Under the pieces are notes generated by a model. That model was not told the DNA's origin. It was given only the letters and a program-made list of their open reading frames with translations, and made no database searches. A program made the position numbers and the translations under genes. A stretch of DNA of 64,000 nucleotides from Phyto melanocephala (taxonomy: Eukaryota; Arthropoda; Insecta; Diptera; Rhinophoridae): contig OW799234.1 of NCBI GenBank assembly GCA_941918925.1, forward strand, positions 58,097,968-58,161,967. Reading direction: 5' to 3'. Below, piece by piece: positions 58,494-64,000 of this stretch; positions within the stretch are counted from its first letter, which is position 1, and every line of letters begins with the position of its first letter.

Positions 58494-59366
58494 TCTAAAT
58501 ATATATATAAAAGTGAAACTCTGTGTGTGTGTGTGTTTTAGTTATAGACTCCGAAACTGTAAAACCGATCGGACTCAAACTTTGGCAAGTTGTTGTACAC
58601 ATTCCAGGGAGTGTTTATGGGTGGCAAAAAGTGGGCAGGGCCACGCCCATACAAAATTAGTTATCAGTTTTAGCTATTTGCACTTGATCGATTTTTCTGA
58701 ACCTTTGCACCCATATCGAGCTGTAATGACTAAATAATTTCGTGATAAGAAAGGTGGGCGGGGCCACGCTTCTGAATTTTCCGATTCCGATTTCCGATTT
58801 TTCTGAAACCTTGCACACATATTGAGCTGTAATGACTTTATAAATTTGTGATTAAAAAAGTGGGCAGGGCCACGCCCATAAAAAAAGTTATAATTTTGAG
58901 GTTCTTGCACTGTACCGATTTTTCTGAAACTTTGCACACATCAATATGGTTAGCTCAATAGCTGTCATGACTTAACAATTTCGTTATAAGAAAAGTGGGC
59001 AGTGCCACGCCCATAAAAAAAAGTTATCATTTTCAGCTACATGAACCTCACCGATGTTCTTGAAACTTTTCACACACATATTGAGGTCTCATGATTATAC
59101 ATTTTCATGAGTAGAAAAGTGGGCAGAGCCACGCCCATAAAAAATGTTTCAATTTTGAGGTACTTGCTCTGGACCGATTTTTGTGAAAATTTGCACACAT
59201 AATGAGTTGTAATGACTATACAATTTTTTGATTAGAAAAGTGGGCAGTGCCACGCCCATTAAAAGAAATTTTAAATTTTTAGCTTTTTGCACTTGATATT
59301 AAATTCAAATTCAGAATGCATTTTTATTCATTAAGGGGCGTAGCAACGCGCGCCGGGATTTTCTAG
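58494..59366 (+). mobile_element. Non-autonomous Helitron-like element, copy 1
   Basis: Starts TCTAAATATATATATAAAAG with a GTGTGTGT microsatellite and ends GGCGTAGCAACGCGCGCC then GGGATTTTCTAG, followed by T. A TC start, a CTRR end and a short hairpin (GGCG/CGCC) a dozen bases before the end are the Helitron signature. In between are about six modules of roughly 120 bases, each with ACCGATTTTTCTGAAACTTT, GCACACATATTGAGCTGT and GTGGGCAGGGCCACGCCCAT. No Rep/helicase. Confidence 0.65.
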
Positions 59367-61279
59367 TAATATATATATATATATTAGTGACCACTAGCTT
59401 TTTTTGTTGTTTTAGAGAAAAGGATAATCTGCGTCTTTAATTAAGTTTTGTTTTAATTTTTTCGACTATATATAAAAAATATACTTCCAGTCTTCCCATT
59501 TCTTTTAGCTTCATATAATCTTTGTGTTAATATTCAAAAATTTACATTTTATATTAAAAATATATGTATATTGTATCATTCAAAGATTGTATAGTTTGTA
59601 CAGAATATATCAGATAAATTTTCACATCAAACTTCTCATGTTCATCAAAAAAAAGTTCGAGTCATACTTTTTTCTTGACAAAAAAAAAAAACTTTTTACA
59701 CCGGAGGGTTAAAATTGATTCCTGAATAAAATTTATAGGCAGTATTGTTACGTATAACAAAATTCGTTTATATTTTTAAGCCTAAGCAACATTTGCATTT
59801 CCGTAAGTCCTTTTTTTTAACGAAATACACTAACGTTTATGAAGATTTTTCAGAGTTGTGTATGTTTGGCCGTTGTTGTTGTTCTTCCATCTGTCAAAAT
59901 TATGTTTGTTCTGTTTTAAAGTATTTCGCATAGGAAGTTGGAAAAATCTAATATTCCCATTAAATATTTTAAAGATTTGCATAAATATATTGTGGTAGAA
60001 ACAAAAAAAAAATAAGTAAATGGAGGACAAGCAAGATGAATACTCTACAGTACCTAACAAATACAAACACACAATTTGAACCATACATAAATACAGCTGA
60101 AAAAAAATGCGTTACAAATCTGGCAGTATTTTGTGTTTGTGGCAGTGAATTTAACAAGCGAACATTTGACGAAGCTTAGCAGTTTTATGTATACACACAT
60201 ATACACTATCTAACAGTTCACTTATACATTACAGTCGTTTTTGATTTGCCAAATTTTGCCCACATTTAAAATGGTGCTATGGTGCTAGGGGAGTAGAATT
60301 TAAAACAGCTTTAACGTGGTTATGGCAAAGACGGTGATAGGTTGATAAAAGACATTAATTCTTCTAATGTTATTTCATTAAATTTGTGAAATTATTCATG
60401 AATTCAAATTAGAGACACGGATGTTATATTATGAACAATTTTCGGCCCTTTTTATTAGTACAACAAGGTAACCAACGCTTGATAACTACAAAAACAATAA
60501 CATAAAAATATAAAATGTAATACTACAACGAATAACAAGACTCAGTATGAGTCAGTTCGTATTCATCTAGATTTGGCTTAATTGTTACCTGGCATTACTT
60601 TCGTGTTTCAATGGCTTTGCTCTCAGTTTTGCATTTAAATTCTTTAGTTTGTGTAAGAGTTAATATTAAGGCTTCCGCTGGCACTGCTTAATGGTTACCA
60701 GGAAGCAGTTTGAATAAAAACACAATCTAAATAAAAGCGAAATAATTTCACAGCCAAGACCATGCTTAGGTTTTTCTCACTTTATATTCAGTTGCGATTT
60801 CGCATTTATTTTTATTACTTTTTGGCAGAATAGTCAAACTGATTTCGTGGTCTCATATTTTCAGGGTGGCAAAAACTATTTTAACAGTCACATTGAAAGA
60901 TTAGCGGAAAAATGTAAAAAATAAAAAAATAAAAAAAAATAAAAACTTTAAACTCTCAAATTAGCTTGTACTATTCATTACAAATATATAAAAATAAAGC
61001 CAATTGTTTAGTTACGAAAATCTTTTTTCGTTATCTTAACTTAGACATGTATGTAAATTTTATTTAATTTTAAATCATAACAGACTTATGTGTAAGCCAA
61101 AACCAAAGCCTCTTTTAGTTTCTCCGGTGGAATTATTATAGTTATTTGTGTAGGAAACATTGTGCTTCTTCAAGGTTATTCAAACTAATTCTATTTGTAC
61201 ACAAAGTTTTTATTGCACCCACTGATTTCACAAGCTCTACTAATCCCATAATATTATTCTGCATCTTATAAGTATTCAG
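59367..61279. other. AT-rich non-coding DNA
   Basis: Starts with a TA microsatellite (59368-59387). Apart from a weak exon candidate at 60865 nothing is supported; frames of 60-84 codons around 59745-60157 overlap on both strands and lack motifs. Confidence 0.5.
60865..60924 (+). CDS. Weak terminal exon candidate
   Basis: A good acceptor (GTGGTCTCATATTTTCAG) is followed by a frame GGKNYFNSHIERLAEKCKK ending in TAA, with AATAAA-type signals directly after. Nineteen codons are too few for confidence. Confidence 0.18.
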   Translation, partial: GGKNYFNSHIERLAEKCKK

Positions 61280-61405
61280 CCTTACTGTCAGTGGCGTTGT
61301 CGTATTTTTTGGTACCGTGTAATATTTACGACAATGTTAATTGAATGAGAGCTTGTCGTATGATTTCGACACAAAAACGACACGACAACGTCACTGACAA
61401 TAAGG
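61280..61405. mobile_element. Small MITE with 24-bp TIRs
   Basis: Left CCTTACTGTCAGTGGCGTTG and inverted right CCTTATTGTCAGTGACGTTG, both continuing TCGT, with two or three differences. 126 bp, non-coding. CAGTGRCG within it resembles hAT ends, but the inverted match extends 9 bases farther out and no target duplication is obvious. Confidence 0.6.
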
Positions 61406-61742
61406 CGGATTTTTTAGCTAGTCGGAGCGTTTCACAGTGGAGCCAAAAGACATTTTTTCATGGATTATTTCATATCTCCACAACCACAATAGTCAGTCTT
61501 ACAAAATTGTAAAAGAGTAGCTTTTAGAACAAACAGAAAGTTCCGTCAAAATCTTCGAGTTATAGTACAAACTAATTAGTAATTTTCCTATATCTGCCGA
61601 ACTACAATAATTAGTAATATTTCAACAAAATATTACTCCTGCCAAATATAATCATAAAACATAAAATTAAAACATATTAAATAATATTCAGAATGGGACA
61701 ATGAAATACTACAGATGTGGTTATTTTCCTGATACTCATCTA
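61406..61742. other. AT-rich non-coding DNA
   Basis: No gene or repeat recognised. Confidence 0.5.
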
Positions 61743-62601
61743 TCTATATATATAAAAGTGAAACTCTGTCTGTCTGTGTGTGTGTGTTAGCTATAGACTC
61801 CGAAACTGTAAAATCGATCGGACTCAAACTTTGGCAAGTTGTTGTACACATTCCAGGGAGTGTTTATGGGTGGAAAAAGTGGGCGGGGACACGCCCATAA
61901 AAAATTAGTTATCATTTTTAGCTACTTGCACTTGACCGATTTTCTGAAACTTTGCACACATATTGAGCTGTTATTACTTTATAATTTCGTGACTTAGAAA
62001 GTGGGCAAGGCCAAGCCCACAAAAAAAGTTACAATTTTGAGGTACTTGCACTGAACCGATTCTTCTGAAACTTTGCACACATATTGAGCTGCTATAAATA
62101 AAATGTTTCGGAATAATGCAGTGCCACGCCCATAAAAAATTAGTTATCATTTTCAGCTACTTGCACCGATTTTTCTGAAACTTTGCACACATATTGAGCT
62201 ATTGTGACTATATAATTTCCTGATTAAAAAAGTGGGCATGGCCACGACCATTAAAAAATTATAAGTTTAAGGTACTTGCACTGGACCGATTTTTTTAAAA
62301 CCTTTGTACATATATATTAAGCTGTCATGACTTTACAATTTCATGATTATGAAAGAGGGCAGGGCCACGCCCATGAAAAAGTTATAATTATGAGGTACTT
62401 GATCTGGACCGATTTTTGTGAAACTTTGCACACATATTGAGTTGTCATGGCTATACAATTTCTTTATTAGAAAAGTGGGCAGTGCCACGCCCATTAAAAC
62501 AAATTTTAAATGTTTAGCTTTTTGCACTTGATATTAAATTTAAATTCAGAATGCATTTTTATTCATTAAGGGGAGTAGCAACGCGCGCCTGGCTTTTGTA
62601 G
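61743..62601 (+). mobile_element. Non-autonomous Helitron-like element, copy 2
   Basis: Starts TCTATATATATAAAAGTGAA and carries the same modules as copy 1 (ACCGATTTTTCTGAAACTTT, GTGGGCAGGGCCACGCCCAT). It ends GGGGAGTAGCAACGCGCGCC then TGGCTTTTGTAG, so the terminal CTAG has become GTAG. Same orientation as copy 1, about 2.4 kb away. Confidence 0.65.
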
Positions 62602-64000
62602 TTATATATAAATATAACTATTATCACGATTGATACATGCATGAATCACGCATAACAAATTACGATATTTGCGCATCTCTAATGAAAACGCATGAAACAA
62701 AAAAACAAGTGCAATAGAAGTGTTAGCCGCAAAGCACTTTTTGTTGTGCAACTGAACTTATGAGCCAATTTATAAATCGTTAATAGATTCTGAGGCGTTT
62801 TTTTAAACTTAAATTGATTTATTACTTGTTCAAAATTACTGAATGTAAGTATGACTTAACTAGCCTGTACCAAATGCAAATATTAAGAAAATGTTCTTCT
62901 AGAAACGTCGTTGGATGATACATTTTTTTGCCAGTACTTGTTAATTTTGGACACATAAAACCTTTGAACAACTGACTAACTAAAAACAAAAAAAGTTTTT
63001 CGCATAATTTCGCGACTTTGCCTAATAATCGACTATTGACTATCTACAATGTGCCAAATTTTATTTATTTCACAATGTTTAATTTTAACGCGACAATTCA
63101 AAAGCACCGTCACCTATTTAGCATTAAATTGCTGCCTAGTAATGTAGAATTTTATGTACTTGAAGTGAGTATTTTTCATTATAATGGTATTTGAACCTTT
63201 TATTTAAAATTACCCGTGAAATGACCGTCTTTGGCCTTTACGTGCGTTGGCTTCCTGGGGGGTTGCATTTGAATGTAGTACTTACGTCGAACTGATGCCA
63301 GTTAACAAAAATGGTCGTTATTACATGTACGAAATTAGAACCATTGCGATATGACTGATGTGCTAGTTTTGGCAATTCAAAATTAATACACTTGCAAGAA
63401 GATTTTAATCGGAGATACAACAAATGCTAATAAAAACTGTGCAGATAGAGAAAATAGCAACTCTATTCTTATACTATCTAAGAATACTTTAAAAAATGTG
63501 CTCAAATAACGCTGACAGTAAACTTGTTATCACGGCTTGTTTTGTATGACCCTTGAAACCGGTTCTGGTCATTAATATCGACGAAATAGTATCTGACGAC
63601 AGCTAGTCTTTGCGATTCCGTAACAGTAGTATGCATATTAACCAGCTTAGAATTAAGCAGACAAACGCTGAGTCAAAGTTGCAGCTTAATCTAAAGAGAA
63701 GAAGTACCCACTTTGTGCTAAGTGATCGGAAAAATAATTCAATTTTTTCCATATCTGGTTTTCTAATAAAATATAGAAATTTAGCAGTACGATACAAAAG
63801 ATTTCTTTACTTGAAAGGTTGCAGAATGCTTTAAGGAATACATACATTATTTCTAAAATTTGTTCACTATAACCTGTATGTATTTCACCAATTACACATT
63901 CAGTTCGTTTCTAATTTCAATATTTTTGTTGAACTAACAACATCCGTTTGGCACTTATTAGAAATGAAAGGAAAAAAAACCAAAGATATCAAAACTGGAG
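62602..64000. other. AT-rich DNA, possible intron
   Basis: Contains one exon candidate (63286-63426). ATG frames at 63603-63797 (minus) and 63610-63834 (plus) overlap each other and show no motif. Confidence 0.4.
63286..63426 (-). CDS. Possible 141-bp internal exon
   Basis: On the minus strand, TCTCTATCTGCACAGTTTTTATTAG precedes and GAC|GTAAGT follows. The 141 bases (47 codons) are open in frame 0 only, reading HLLYLRLKSSCKCINFELPK, LAHQSYRNGSNFVHVITTIF, VNWHQFD. The length is a multiple of three and the donor is consensus; the other two frames close quickly. No family recognised. It would fit the same strand as the 27475 exon, but nothing ties them together. Confidence 0.3.

Noticed and set aside
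1..64000. CRISPR arrays, bacterial operons, rRNA and tRNA genes
   Set aside because: Nothing of the kind is visible; the only tRNA-like sequence is the truncated motif inside family B.

Overview
The window looks like intergenic or intronic DNA from a higher (schizophoran, probably calyptrate, blow-fly-like) dipteran. The reasons are its very AT-rich base composition, the abundance of Tc1/mariner, piggyBac, Helitron and Jockey/LOA-type remnants, arthropod-style splice sites, and repeats whose TATACCC ends, GACA/GACG microsatellite and terminal stem-loop match the DINE-1 (Helentron-associated, HINE) layout known from flies. The species call is inference. No complete host gene is visible. The only intact open reading frame of convincing length and content is a transposase.

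Layout: five long DINE-1-like repeats of one family (A), all with the stem-loop end on the left, lie at 759-3511, 30794-32636, 40065-42468, 48026-49438 and 55595-57998. Four of them carry the same mariner-derived element at the same internal site; the fifth lacks it. Three contain a 288-bp tandem array. A second family (B, opposite orientation) lies at 38308-39190, 45356-46062 and 46353-46690, with more decayed relatives near 8.9, 14.4, 24.5, 26.0-26.8, 42.6, 44.5 and 55.2 kb. Mariner fossils of the DD41D (rosa-like) type occur at 5.9-7.5, 21.6-22.7, 43.0-43.4 and 44.8-46.35 kb. An apparently intact DD37E transposase with matching terminal inverted repeats (TIRs) sits at 51.9-53.2 kb. Other remnants are a piggyBac transposase tail (35.1-35.5 kb), two zinc-knuckle tails of LOA/R1-like non-LTR elements (5.4 and 34.5 kb), a Jockey-like reverse transcriptase tail (58.0-58.4 kb), a pair of Helitron-like elements (58.5-59.4 and 61.7-62.6 kb) and about ten short inverted-repeat MITEs. 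One MITE is a near-perfect 210-bp palindrome whose right arm contains a hammerhead-ribozyme-like core.

Host coding sequence is sparse. The best candidates are a 51-bp minus-strand exon (27475-27525) and a 106-bp plus-strand exon (39500-39605), each with consensus splice sites and an open frame, and a possible membrane-spanning terminal exon at 18455-18646. Weaker splice-flanked candidates are at 54699, 60865 and 63286. The two best exons lie on opposite strands, so the window may hold introns of two overlapping or nested genes. The rest is AT-rich non-coding DNA with microsatellites.
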